Source of the DNA: Metallyticus violacea
Taxonomy: Eukaryota; Arthropoda; Insecta; Mantodea; Metallyticidae
DNA: 64,000 bases
Assembly (NCBI GenBank): GCA_030762175.1
Contig: CM060837.1
Location: 5,759,501 to 5,823,500 of the forward strand
Direction of reading: 5' to 3'
The position numbers and the translations under genes were made by a program. Within the stretch, counting starts at the first letter, position 1. Each line of letters opens with the position of its first letter. Of the stretch, positions 11,655 to 21,439 are shown one piece after another. Under the pieces are notes generated by a model. It was given only the letters and a program-made list of their open reading frames with translations. It was not told where the DNA came from and made no database searches.

Positions 11655-12610
11655 AATACAGGTGTGGCAGCGATCAGTGGCGGTTTGTTTAGAACACTCT
11701 TTACTGTACTTTTATTGCTTATGCAAGTTATGGACCATGGAAAGTACAGTGTGATCAGCGATACTTTCTACCGCGGTGCGAGTATTTTTTCTGTAAGTGA
11801 ACCTCCACTCGTTTGCCCTGCCGTGGAAGAAGTAGCAAGCCTGCTTGATTATTTTTTGACCTTGCTGACTGTCGCAGTCTTAGCGCATCTATTCCCGGGC
11901 ATGTTGATTTCACAATTCGACATTATACATAAAATGTATTATGCCTAGTTTTTTTTTTTTTTACAACGACACAGCATGTCTCAATGGAGAGAGAATCATA
12001 GGGCCAGTTGTTTTGAGCGCACAATTGCTTCTGTTATTTATGGGAAAACCATAATTATAACCATAACCATTATTTTTTCACATAATCAGGGAGCGTGTTC
12101 ATGCATTTTTCAACAGGACTGTGCCACTGCTCACACTGGCAATATTTCCTTGAGAGCAATTCACAATGTGTTTACAAGACAAAGTTATTAGTAGGGATTT
12201 GTGGCCCCCTCGGTCCTCCAGTTTAACAGCCTGCAATTATTATTTCTGGGATAAATTAAAAAATGCTGCGTACAAGGCAAACCCGCACACCACACAAGAG
12301 CTCAAAGATAATATTCGTCAGGAAAGTGTCCGGATTTCTCAAAACGAACTACAGCGAGTGGTGAATAATTTCCGAAAGTGATGCCAAAAATGTGTGGAGA
12401 TTAAAGACGGCCAGTTTCAACACTTCATTTGATATTTGTAATTAGCGAGGCTCTTAAATTGTTTTTTGTATTGTTGTATGGTTGGTTTATTTTATTGTTT
12501 TACTCTCCCGGTAATCAGCGAGACTCGGTTTGCCAGCTAACCGGCTAAGTGTGGCGCGCTCGCCCATAGCAAAACACTCCGGGGAAAAACAAAAATGATC
12601 GCACGGTATG
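11655..12610 (+). mobile_element. E2 Tc1/mariner-like element, decayed
   Basis: The 3' half of a transposase: CIFQQDCATAHTGN (second catalytic D), RVVNNFRK near the end, and in the next frame VISRDLWPPRSSSLTACNYY then FWDKLK (third acidic block, with SPDLT eroded to SSSLT). One frameshift splits it near 12170. A close relative at 21.4-22.2 kb shares both the upstream untranslated part (GTAGCAAGCCTGCTTG, CTTGCTGACTGTCGCAGTC) and the downstream end (AAAACACTCCGGGG, GATCGCA). The outer sequences GCGATCAGTGGCGGTTTG and, inverted, GCGATCATTTTTG may be weak terminal repeats. The N-terminal DNA-binding half is missing. Confidence 0.8.
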
Positions 12611-12614
12611 TACT

Positions 12615-13635
12615 ATAGCCCGAGATATGTGCAAATATGGAGAATAAAATATGTTTTTAAACCATTCCAAACATCCTATTCATAAACACATGACAAAATT
12701 TTAACTGTAAATACTAGAAAATGAAATAAATCCTAGCCCTGATCATTATTTCAAAAGAATTCTGTGTTCAATGTATAACATTACCACGTGATTATTAAAC
12801 GAGTGATTTTACAGAGTTGAAACTGATACGCTAATCTAATAAGTCTGTAACCACGAGGTATGAACAGCTGATATTTCCACATAGATATCCTGTTAAATTA
12901 ACAGTTCTCTCTCAAACACTTTTCGCATTTCTAAAAAAAAAAGACCCGATATGACAGATATAACCATCTGTTATTAAAAAAATGATCCCACGACGAAAGG
13001 AACTAAGCCCATCTAAAGCATTTTTTTTGTACGCTGTCCTCGTTCTCCAATAATATAGGAAACCACGGGCATGTGGGTACAAGGGCCATGATGAAATGTA
13101 GGCAAAAAGGAAATAATGAAAGTTCGCATACACTGGCGGTTAAGGCACCAGAAATGACGTAGATAGCTCGAATGGATACCACAGCAAGCCTGTTTTATTT
13201 TTTTTTTTTTTTATTTCGGGCGCTGCTTTTTTTTTTCTCCCCCTCCCCACATGCTCATAAATCACGCGGAGATGTCAAAAAAGATATCGGATATAGTTTC
13301 TGTGCCATGTATATTTTTAACCAGAGGCAGAAGATTCTACAAGATCGGAAAGAGTTCTTGATGGAAAACTGAGTTGAGAGCTAAATTGTTTCCAAGTGAT
13401 GAAATGGGGAGGGGGAGATTACATAAACGCCCATTCAAATATTTAACAAGGTAATTATAAGAAAACGTGGATTTACAGAGGAGATAGAATTAACACATTT
13501 CTTTGTTTTTTTTTTTTTTTATTTATTCGGTTGGAAATTCACCCAATGTCTCCAGTTTAACAAGTTAAGCGCGATACTTGAGAGTTTTGACTCCCTGTCA
13601 CGAGACGCTTCCATGTTTATTTTTTATTCGTATTC
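12615..13635. other. Intron, nothing recognised
   Basis: AT-rich with T-runs at 13197-13212 and 13507-13520; no family recognised. Confidence 0.5.
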
Positions 13636-13639
13636 TAGG

Positions 13640-13866
13640 TCTTTAGCGAATTCCGAAGGAATGAAGTTATTCCAGCTGTACCCGTGAAAAATCGATTTAT
13701 TTTTGGGGAATTTTTTAGTGAATTATGAAGGAATGTAAGCGATTGTGATTGCACCAATGGAAAGAGTTTTCACTAATCTATCCAAATCTGCATCGTTCGT
13801 ATCTACTAGGCACCGAAAAAGACAATTATAAAAAAAGTGTCACTTTTTCTATATATGCAGAGGGTG
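13640..13866 (+). repeat. R-family head and left inverted arm
   Basis: Starts TTTAGCGAATTCCGAAGGAA, the head found at the other R loci, followed by GTACC-type and CGATTTATTTTT words. From 13716 to 13866 the sequence is the inverted complement of 14824-14994: GTGAATTATGAAGGAATGTA, TTTTCACTAATCTATCC and CTACTAGGCAC recur reversed on the other side of the M1 element. Confidence 0.8.
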
Positions 13867-13914
<48 letters not shown>

Positions 13915-14838
13915 TTTCACTTGCCTAGTTTCTTGCCATTGAAGAACTCGCAGTAGTTCGAAATATAGCAATTTCAAGTGTGACTCTTTCTCAGTGTTTT
14001 ATCTTTATCTGCTTTTATTATTAGTGTTAATTTGTTACATTGTTAATAGTGTTTATTTATTTTTATTTTTCATTAATATTATATATATAAACACACACAC
14101 ACACTTCAAGGGAAGAAAAAACTGTGTTAACATAACGAAACTGAATTCACATAAACAGAAAATGATGAGCACTAATCATCTTAGACTTTTACAGTTACAA
14201 CAGTTACTCAAAATGCCAACCATCGGCGTCGATACACTTCTGAGAACGTTGAACTACTGATTGAGTAACGTTTGTGAAATGCTCTCAGCGATTGCAGCAC
14301 ATGCCGTTTCAATTTCTTCCCGAAGTACTGTCAGTGTAGCTGGTTTTCTACGGTATACAACATCCTTAAGAGTTCCCCATAGGTAGAAGTCCAACGCAGT
14401 TAGATCCGGAGAACGCGGTGGAAACTCAATCGGACCTCTTCGTCCTATCCAGTGCCTTGGATCCAGTGCGCGGGGTTTGTTGCTGTGCGATGTCTCCCAG
14501 ATCTGCACTTGTAAACATCGCATACGGTACCATGAGTCTCAAATTTGTCTCGAATGCGTGCAATTGTCACTGGCGTTGGCGGTTCTGTTCTGTACACACG
14601 TCTCCATTGCCTTTGAACTTCAACAACATTCTCGGTTTTGCAATACCCCTTCAAAATTACTTTCCGCTGTTCAAACGATAATCTTGGCTCCATTTTGTTG
14701 TAGCAACTCTAGCATAAGTCACGTCTGTTTACAGAACATCATACTACACATTACTGTTGTTTTCCGGTCCAGCTTTGAAATATATTAAATAGATATCTAC
14801 TGTGAAAGTGTGTATACATTTTTTGCACTCTCGGTATA
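13855..14838 (-). mobile_element. M1 mariner-like element, internal deletion
   Basis: Deletion derivative with both ends (GAGGGTGCC at left, GCACTCTCGGTATATA at right). The minus strand starts with an intact ATG: MEPRLSFEQRKVILKGYC then ENVVEVQRQWRRVYRTEPPT (N-terminal HTH), up to about residue 62. It then jumps out of frame into RHWIGRRGPIEFPPRSPDLT, ALDFYLWGTLKDVVYRRKPA and REEIETACAAI, the end of the catalytic domain. The middle, including the first two catalytic aspartates, is gone. The 54.0-55.2 kb copy shows what is missing (roughly 0.4 kb). It cannot encode a working transposase, but its ends are retained. Confidence 0.88.
13871..13910. repeat. (TA)n microsatellite
   Basis: About 20 TA units immediately inside the left end of the M1 copy (after GAGGGTGCCAA). 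Confidence 0.97.
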
Positions 14839-14996
14839 TATAGAAAAAGTGATACATTTTTATATTCTTTTTGTTTGTTTGTTTGTTGTTTTTCTGTGCC
14901 TAGTAAGTACGATCGATGAAGATTTGAATAGATTAGTGAAAAATCTTGCCATTGGTACAAGCACAATTGCTTACATTTCTTCATAATTCGCAAATA
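14824..14996 (-). repeat. R-family right inverted arm
   Basis: Inverted partner of 13716-13866: TGCCTAGTAAGTACGATCGA, GAATAGATTAGTGAAAAA, CATTGGTACAAGCACAATTG and TTCATAATTCGC are reverse complements (with mismatches) of the left arm. The two arms flank the M1 copy. Confidence 0.8.
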
Positions 14997-15029
14997 TTTG
15001 TGTGTGTGTGGTGTGTGTGTCTGTCTGTT

Positions 15030-16108
15030 AACGCTCTAGCGGTCGCAAGTTTTGTTTTTTCTCAACGAAACTCGGCACCTAGCCATCAATTAACAAGCAA
15101 TTCGTCGAGTTCGTTAACAGCAAAATTGGGCCATTGGGAGGGGGGAGAGTTAACCTAAGGCGAAAAATCACCCTATCGGCCACAATTTTTGCTTAATCTC
15201 CGCAAAACACAAGAAATTTCTTTAAAATAAATTTATAAAAGTAATTTTAGAAATTCACGACTGTTGGGCCGCTAGGAGTGGAAGTATATCTGAAAAACTT
15301 TTGGAGGTTAAAGCGAAATTTAAAAATCGCTCTAGCGGTTGCAATTTTCAACGTTTTTAAAGGAAACTCGGTATGTGCCATTGAAATAAATTAGGAAAAA
15401 TATATTTCCAGCGAGATCGGACTATTAGGAGGAGAGGCTACCTGAAACCTAAATTTAAAATTGCTCTAATGGCATTAATATATATAATTATTCGCAATGA
15501 AACTCTGCATTTGTCATTTAAATAAAATAAGAAAAATCGTTTCTGAAAATCAGAGAAATCGGGGAATTAAGGGGGGGGGGGTAGGTAGGCCCGCATCCCA
15601 AAATTTTAAAAATCAGTGAAGTGGTATTAATATATATTTTTTCGTAACAAAACTCGGCATATACCATTTAAATCTAATTAGAAAAATAGTATTTGAAAAT
15701 TATCAGATTGGAGGGTATACCTGAAAAACTTTCGCGTGTTAAGCCCAAATTTAAAAATCGCTCTAACAGCAGCAAATTTAATTTCTTGAAGGAAACTGGA
15801 TATATGCCATTGAAATAAAATAAGAAAAATAGGTTCTGAAAACCAGTGAAACTAGACTATCAGCAAGAGGGGGGGGGGTTTACCCAGAGTTTAAAACTTC
15901 CTCTAGTATTATTAATGTTTGTTTCTTTGCAACGAAGGTCCGTATATAATATTTAAATAACATAACAAAAGTATAGTTTCTGAAAAATAAGGAAATCGGG
16001 CCATTATGAGTGGGAATATATCTGCAATTTAAAATTTAAAAATCGCTCTCGCAGGATCAATATTTGTTTCTTTTGACAACAAAATTTGGCATTGCATTTA
16101 AATCTAGT

Positions 16109-16143
<35 letters not shown>

Positions 16144-16465
16144 GTGAAATCAGATTATTAGGAGTGGGAGTTTACTTGAAATCGGCATCATTTGCTTTTT
16201 CGCAACAAAACTCCACATATACTATGTAATTAAAATAACAGAAATAGTTCCTGAAAATCACGGAATTCGGGCCATTTGGAGTGGGGGTATACTTGAAACT
16301 CAAAACTTAAAAATCGCTCTATGGACATCAATATTTGTTTATTTATAACCAAATTCATTATATACCATTTAAATAAACATGAAAAATAGTTTAAAAAGTT
16401 AGGTAAACTGGACTATTAGGAGTAAAGGTATATTTGAAAATCGAAATTTAAAAAGTGTTCTTGCG
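15030..16465 (+). repeat. R-family tandem array (~140-bp units)
   Basis: After a TG-rich spacer and TCTGTTAACGCTCTAGCGGT comes a degenerate tandem array. The landmark AAAAATCGCTCTA or a decayed form recurs near 15329, 15463, 15612, 15760, 15900, 16044, 16185, 16316 and 16457, spacing 131-149 bp; the first spacing, from 15033, is about 296. Each unit also carries AACTCGGCATAT, CCATTTAAAT, GAAAATC.G..AAATC and GGAGTGGGGGTATACCTGAA. No open frame is conserved. One unit holds a 26-A run (16109-16134), another a G9 run. Confidence 0.88.
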
Positions 16466-16499
16466 TTTAATTTGCTCTACATTGTTTTAAAATAAAACG

Positions 16500-16935
16500 A
16501 GGAATTAAGCACCTATACACCCAGTTAAAGGCACGGTTTACTGCGCAATATCCGCACAGAGAACAGTGTGACCAGATGTTGACACTGTAGAGTACAGCCG
16601 GATATCCAAGGTATTTATTGAGCAACTGGACGATGTACAGCTGGGTTATGGACATTTTCAACAAGATTGGCACTAATTGAAAAGTTACTTTGACGACCAG
16701 ATAATCTTCAAGAACTTGTGGCAACAAAGATCTCTCGATTTGACCACTTCGAACTTCTTCCCATAGGATTACTTAAAAATAGTGTTTACACCCAGGCATT
16801 GGACGATCTGAAGCAGAACATTACACAGGAGACTGACTAAGTTCAGATGATTCCAGCCTTGGCATATGAGCTTCTTAAGTGTCGCTGTTACTTTGGCATC
16901 CTAGAAAACAAACTGAGGCTCACAATACGAGACCA
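16500..16935 (+). pseudogene. Tc1/mariner-like transposase remnant
   Basis: Heavily mutated but ordered: YSRISKVFIEQLDDVQLG, GHFQQDW (second catalytic D), IIFKNLWQQRSLDLTTSNFF (normally LWPPRSPDLTP.DFFLWG), then YLKIVFTQALDDLKQNIT (normally ..VY...P.TLDDLK..I). Multiple stops. Lineage is close to the E2 and 18.96-kb elements. It begins where the R array ends. Confidence 0.7.
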
Positions 16936-17084
16936 TTTTTGCAAACCTTCAAGCTTCGTTATTTCAAGACGACCATGTCCCCTGTCACAAGGGTTTTGAA
17001 TGCATTATCTTGATGACTATTTTTATTAAATTAGAATATAGTAGTTAAAGCAATTATCACTCATTAAAAAATTCAGGTAAAACA

Positions 17085-17320
17085 TTCTTTAGAAAAAAGG
17101 GGGGCAAGCCCTGGAAATAGCCCGGATTTGAACCCGAAATGTTATGGGGAGAAATAAAATAGAATTCGAAGACAAGTGTATGCATGTCGTTTCATGAACT
17201 GACTGAGGAATTGGTAAGCATTATTTTTTTTTCAATTCGCAAACGATGCTAGGTAGTGATCAACAAAGTACTGCTGAAACAATGCAGTCAATTAGACAAC
17301 TGGATTTTTCAAAAGTTGAA
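17085..17320 (+). pseudogene. Tc1 transposase C-terminal fragment
   Basis: GNSPDLNPKCYGEK and NRIRRQVYA match the Tc1 block PGNSPDLNPIENLWGE.K..IRR (third catalytic residue region). A stop follows the block. Only the last third of a transposase is seen. Confidence 0.55.
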
Positions 17321-17329
17321 ATTGATATT

Positions 17330-17750
17330 TATTAATATGCCATGCTTTACTGATGGGTGTTTTAACGGCATTGTATTGAGCACTTTTAAAATAATAAATA
17401 AGCAAATTTGTTCACAATGTAACTTTATTTCTTTATGCGAGTTTAGTTTCTATTTTTATATACCAAACAAAAATAAAACATTGTGTTAAAACGTTTATGA
17501 AAGAATATGGAGGAAATAAATAAATTAATAAAAAATAAAATATTAATGAAATTATTGAAGAGTTAAGAGTGATGCAACCATTTTTTTCCAGCACTGTACA
17601 TGCATTATACACGAACTTAACGGAACGGAGATACAACTTAATCTAAATGTTGTTGTTGTCTGGGTTTATATGTCCCAAAAATAAAAGAATTTCTGTTCTC
17701 ACCAGGTCACTGAATTCTGCAAGGGATTCACATCCTAGGTCCTAGGTACA
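17330..17750. other. Intron next to Ddr exon C donor
   Basis: AT-rich, no repeat recognised. CATCCTAGGTCCTAGGTAC lies 13-32 bp past the donor (tandem CCTAGGT), otherwise plain. Confidence 0.5.
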
Positions 17751-17760
17751 ATCAACTCAC

Positions 17761-18140
17761 CTTCATGTTGATGGTGACGGCCTTTTCGGAGGCAGCACCG
17801 AAGGCTCCAGGCAGAACGCTGTGGCCACCCCCAGGTCCGGCTTTGAGTCTTCTGTTGCGGAATATGATGAACATTATGGCGCCCATGAGCAGGAGTATAA
17901 CGGCCGTAAGCACTCCTATCACAAGGCCAATGTACTGCTTGGATTCGCCGCCGCCCCCAGGTCCTGTAGCCGCCGCCCCGGGATTTCCGTGGCTTGGGCC
18001 ACCTCCACTACGTCCATCATCGCGGCTTGGGGTGGTTTGCACCTCGTCCCGCTGCAAGGGGTACTCCTTTCCGTGTTGTTCGTCTGTCTTCAGCACTCCA
18101 CCCTCCACTTCTTCCTCGGTGAAGTTACCTTGCACCACCA
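17761..18140 (-). CDS. Ddr: Ddr exon C: stalk and transmembrane helix
   Basis: This exon encodes 126 full codons plus a split first valine. In order: a sequon (NFT, residues 6-8); an acidic then Gly/Pro/Ala-rich stalk (about residues 9-68, low complexity, probably extended and fast-evolving); a single transmembrane helix at about residues 70-94 (core IGLVIGVLTAVILLLMGAIM); a basic stop-transfer RNRRLK; and a short cytoplasmic stretch ending VTINMK. The acceptor is TTGCTTACAG and the donor is AAG/GTGAGT; the exon starts in phase 1 and ends in phase 0. It lies between the ectodomain exon at 36 kb and the juxtamembrane exon at 2.5 kb, exactly where a DDR needs its membrane anchor. The GC-rich open frames on the opposite strand are shadows of this exon. 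Confidence 0.92.
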
Positions 18141-18302
18141 CTGTAAGCAAAGTCAGACTTTCTGTTATTAAAACCGGAATGTTTTACTGTGGTCGTTGGT
18201 TTAAACTGATTGGAAATCAAAGCCTTTGCTGGCTCTGTGGTTAGCACTGATAGTGAACGGAAAGAGGCTCTTCTAACAAATTTGAGGTTCTACAATATGA
18301 AA

Positions 18303-18405
18303 CACATAAGGAAGCCATACTTATGATTTTCGGGCGAAAAAATCGACCCTTGCCCGGATTGAACTCTCGATCTTGGGTCTACGACTAGACCACCAGGAAG
18401 GACAA
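18303..18405 (-). mobile_element. SINE S2, 5' fragment
   Basis: Reverse-oriented S2 head: AGGAAGCCATACTTATGATT, CGAAAAAATCGACC, the B-box complement CCCGGATTGAAC, and ACCACCAGGA near the A box. The body beyond about 100 bp is absent. Confidence 0.7.
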
Positions 18406-18623
18406 GAGGCTTGCAGGGGAGTTGAGACAAATCAGAATTTATTATAATGTAAGCAGATACTCAAGAGAGGGCAACGACTGTTTCCAGATGGAATACCCGA
18501 GCGCTAAGTGCGGCGATGTAATCCACGAAATTAACCAGTATTTATGTGTTTGTGATTTTGATACTTGTGCGTTTTTATAAGCGTTTGCAGCTATCCACCT
18601 CAATCGTGGCATCAAATTGTTAG

Positions 18624-18867
18624 AACCGCCACGGTGACCAAGGTCGTTAAGGCTCGGGCTCGTGAGTAAGAGGTCTGGAGTTCGAACCCCAACATGACCG
18701 TCCTACCTGACTGAGGTTTCTTTCTTTCTTTTTGTCTTCATAAATGGCAAATGCCAGGGAGGCAGCCTAAACTTTGGCCTGGAGTTTTTCCTTCATAAAA
18801 AAAAAAAAAATCTTTCCCAATATATAATTTCATCTTAATCATCATTTTTCACCTCTGGTGCCTCAGT

Positions 18868-18904
<37 letters not shown>

Positions 18905-18922
18905 GTTAAAACAATTAAAAAA
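18624..18922 (+). mobile_element. SINE S1 with 31-A expansion
   Basis: Forward S1: AGGTCGTTAAGGCTCGGGCT (A box), GGAGTTCGAACCCCAAC (B box), CATAAATGGCAAATGCCAGG, GGTGCCTCAGTAGT. The normal AAAAAC after CAGTAGT is expanded to 31 A (18871-18901). ATCAAATTGT at 18611-18620 and 18923-18932 is a 10-bp perfect target duplication. Confidence 0.9.
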
Positions 18923-18962
18923 ATCAAATTGTAAGGCTTTGTTGTACCATGTTGCTTAGTAT

Positions 18963-19744
18963 TGTTATACGGGATGTAACAAAAAGTATGTCGAAATTTT
19001 GGTGAAACATTCCTCACATATACGGATAAAAAATATAATATGAATATGGGTACGAAATTGATTTATTTCCTTGTTAGAGCCCTTTTTTTACTCCTGTACC
19101 ACATATTACAAAAATGTGGGAATTAGAAAATCACACGAAATGTTCAAAATGTCCTCCGTTAGCACGGATACATCCACCAGCCCGTCGTCGTATGAACTCC
19201 CTGATGCGCTGATGAGTCCCTGGGGTATCTCATGTTGTCTGGCAGCCTTGCAGAATACGAGCACGAAGACTTTCTACACTTTTGGCTAATCATATGAACA
19301 TCTGCCAAATCTGCATTTGAATACTTCATTTTACTGTACCTGTAACGAGATCCGTAAACACACAGAACTGACACTACATGCTCGGTGCTGCGTCAAGTAA
19401 TGCAGTATCATAACAATCGAGCTGTGGTACACAACGACCACAACAACGGTGAAACTAAGAACTAACAGTAGTTACAACACCCCCATCCCAATTAACCCAA
19501 TTAAGTGAAATTTTACCTATGTACGTATTAAGCAAATGTGCTGTTATGAGGTTATTGTCACAACAGCTATGCTGGCATTCTAGCTTGCATATCACACCGT
19601 GTAAGCGGAGTTGTAGACAAAGGGCTTTAAACAAGGAAATAAAACATTTCCGGACCCATGTTTATATCATTTATTTGCACCTTCTATACGCATGGAATGC
19701 TTCTCCAAAATTTCGACACATCTTTTTGTTACACTCTGTATAAT
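18963..19744 (-). mobile_element. Non-autonomous Tc1/mariner derivative with long TIRs
   Basis: Ends are imperfect inverted repeats of about 100 bp: TATACGGGATGTAACAAAAA at left, and TATACAGAGTGTAACAAAAA when the right end is reversed, each followed by GTCGAAATTTTGG. Inside, the minus strand has a start-like MKYSNADLADVHMI (DNA-binding N terminus) joined directly to SVESLRARILQGCQTT and, after one stop, RELIRRRAGGCIRANGGHFE with a natural stop: the last transposase segment. The whole catalytic core is deleted. TA flanks both ends, as expected for this superfamily. Confidence 0.85.
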
Positions 19745-19869
19745 AAAAATAACTTTTTTTGCCTTTGGTGGCTTGCTACATGCAATCAGCGTCTCCCGGG
19801 CAGCTCTGAGAAACAAAAAAGAAATTATTGAGTCGACCTGTTCCCCAAACATTACCCAATTGTGTATGT

Positions 19870-19871
<2 letters not shown>

Positions 19872-19942
<71 letters not shown>
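19872..19942. repeat. (TA)n(TG)n compound microsatellite
   Basis: About 20 TA units followed by about 16 TG units, directly abutting the 3' end of an S1 SINE. Confidence 0.97.
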
Positions 19943-19944
<2 letters not shown>

Positions 19945-19945
19945 C

Positions 19946-20219
19946 GGTGTTTAACACCCGTTTTTACTACTGAGCCACCACAGGCGGTGAACACTGATGA
20001 TACATGAAATGAAATGATATATTGGGGAAAGGAGATTTTTTTAAGGAAGGAAACGTGCCAGGCCTAAGTTTAGGGTACCTCCCCGGCATTTACTATTTAT
20101 GAGGACTGAGAAAAACTTGGGAAAAAAAACCCAGTCAGAAAGGACGGTCCTGGTGGGATTCGAACCCCAAACCTCCCGCTCAAGAGTCCGCGTCTTAACG
20201 ACCTCGGCCACTCGTCGCA
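19946..20219 (-). mobile_element. SINE S1 copy
   Basis: Near full-length reverse S1: GTTTTTACTACTGAGCCACC, AGGCCTAAGTTTAGGGTACC, TGGGATTCGAACCCCAAACC, TTAACGACCTCGGCCACTCG. The 3' end touches the TG repeat, consistent with a microsatellite growing at a SINE end. Confidence 0.9.
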
Positions 20220-21435
20220 TTAGGTTTTACATGCAAACTGTGTAGAAGATGCTCAATTATTTTCAAACTAAACTCCTTATTTGGAGGTAGGGCTGCACCA
20301 ACTTATGTCACGAGCCGCCACTGCACCATAAACACCACTTTCACCATCATCTCCAGTGAGACAACGTAACGGTGCCCTATGGGCGTCCCGGTCTCAGAAC
20401 TTCGCTACAATGTAGTCATGCCCGGGGAATGTTCACAAAAGCATGAGACAATGAGGCTTGTATGGCGGAAGGCAGTGCTTATTTCTAATTTTTTCTAGTT
20501 GTTTTATTTTTATATCTGTACTGCGTTGTTACGCAATAAATTACTTCTAAAAGTATAAAGTCACTATATTGCATGCCGTAAGACATGAGACCATCAAGGG
20601 TCTGGTATATAAGCAAAACACGCCCCGTAAACTGAAGAAATTAGATGCGTAATTTTGTGTGTATAAACCGCATCCACGACCCTAGCACACAAAGTGCAAT
20701 GTTCCCTGCCTAATGTGAAGTTTATGAGTTTAGTCTCGACCCCAAAGTGAGGTTAAATATAGGCCGCGAGGGAGGGGTGAACCCCCTCCCGTTCTGTCAC
20801 CGGATGTTGCAGCTCCAGACACAGTGGGTGTCTTCACGTCCATCATCTTGTTCGGGATAAACCGACTACCTGCTGTGGAGCCCCGTAGATTGATCCTCTT
20901 CTTTCAGATTGTCAGCACAAGCTGCATTTTGTAAGATAAACCAAAAGGCGGAACACAGCGTCTCTAAACACTCGACCCTGTTCAAGCAAAGTAACACTCA
21001 AGTTTTACAATTTGTTTAGATTTATTGTTTTCCACGCATTTGCTTCAGAAAGAGGAGTAAACCAGCAAAACATTTATTTATTCATATGAAAAAAACAGCG
21101 ATAGAAACATTCCATGCCCTGAGCTTGAAGACATAAGTTCCAAGTAAGGTAGGCTGGTGCTGTGTCCTGTGTAACGGTGGCTTGCGCCATGGAAAAGTTT
21201 CTTCCCCGTGTCCTTCTTCTACGTTCACACATCGCCGCCAGTGGATCCCAACCGCCTGGTGTCTCTGCCATTTCATTATTTCCTCGCTTAGGTACACCAT
21301 TGGGGGAGTAGAATCAGTCGGCACACTCTTGAGTAAGTTAGAGAACCGAAATATCCGCCTCTGTTTCTTACCAACCATCAGTTCCAGGATATGGGACTTT
21401 ATTTATACAAATATAATACAATGCTCTCAGTGATT
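20220..21435. other. GC-richer intron stretch, nothing recognised
   Basis: Less AT-rich than its surroundings, especially 20330-20460 and 20760-20900. Overlapping minus frames of 65 and 98 codons (21074-21378) show no recognised domain. Not matched elsewhere in the window. Confidence 0.45.
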
Positions 21436-21439
21436 CTTT

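Noticed and set aside
17765..18244. 159-codon plus-strand frame
   Set aside because: Lies opposite Ddr exon C. The minus strand has the splice sites, transmembrane helix and phase continuity; this is its shadow.
19667..19957. Frames with (TH)n or (IY)n repeats on both strands
   Set aside because: Translation of the (TA)n(TG)n microsatellite.
21074..21378. Overlapping minus frames of 65 and 98 codons in GC-richer sequence
   Set aside because: Considered as a missing Ddr exon or transposase part. There is no DDR or transposase motif, and the phase of exons B and C needs nothing between them.
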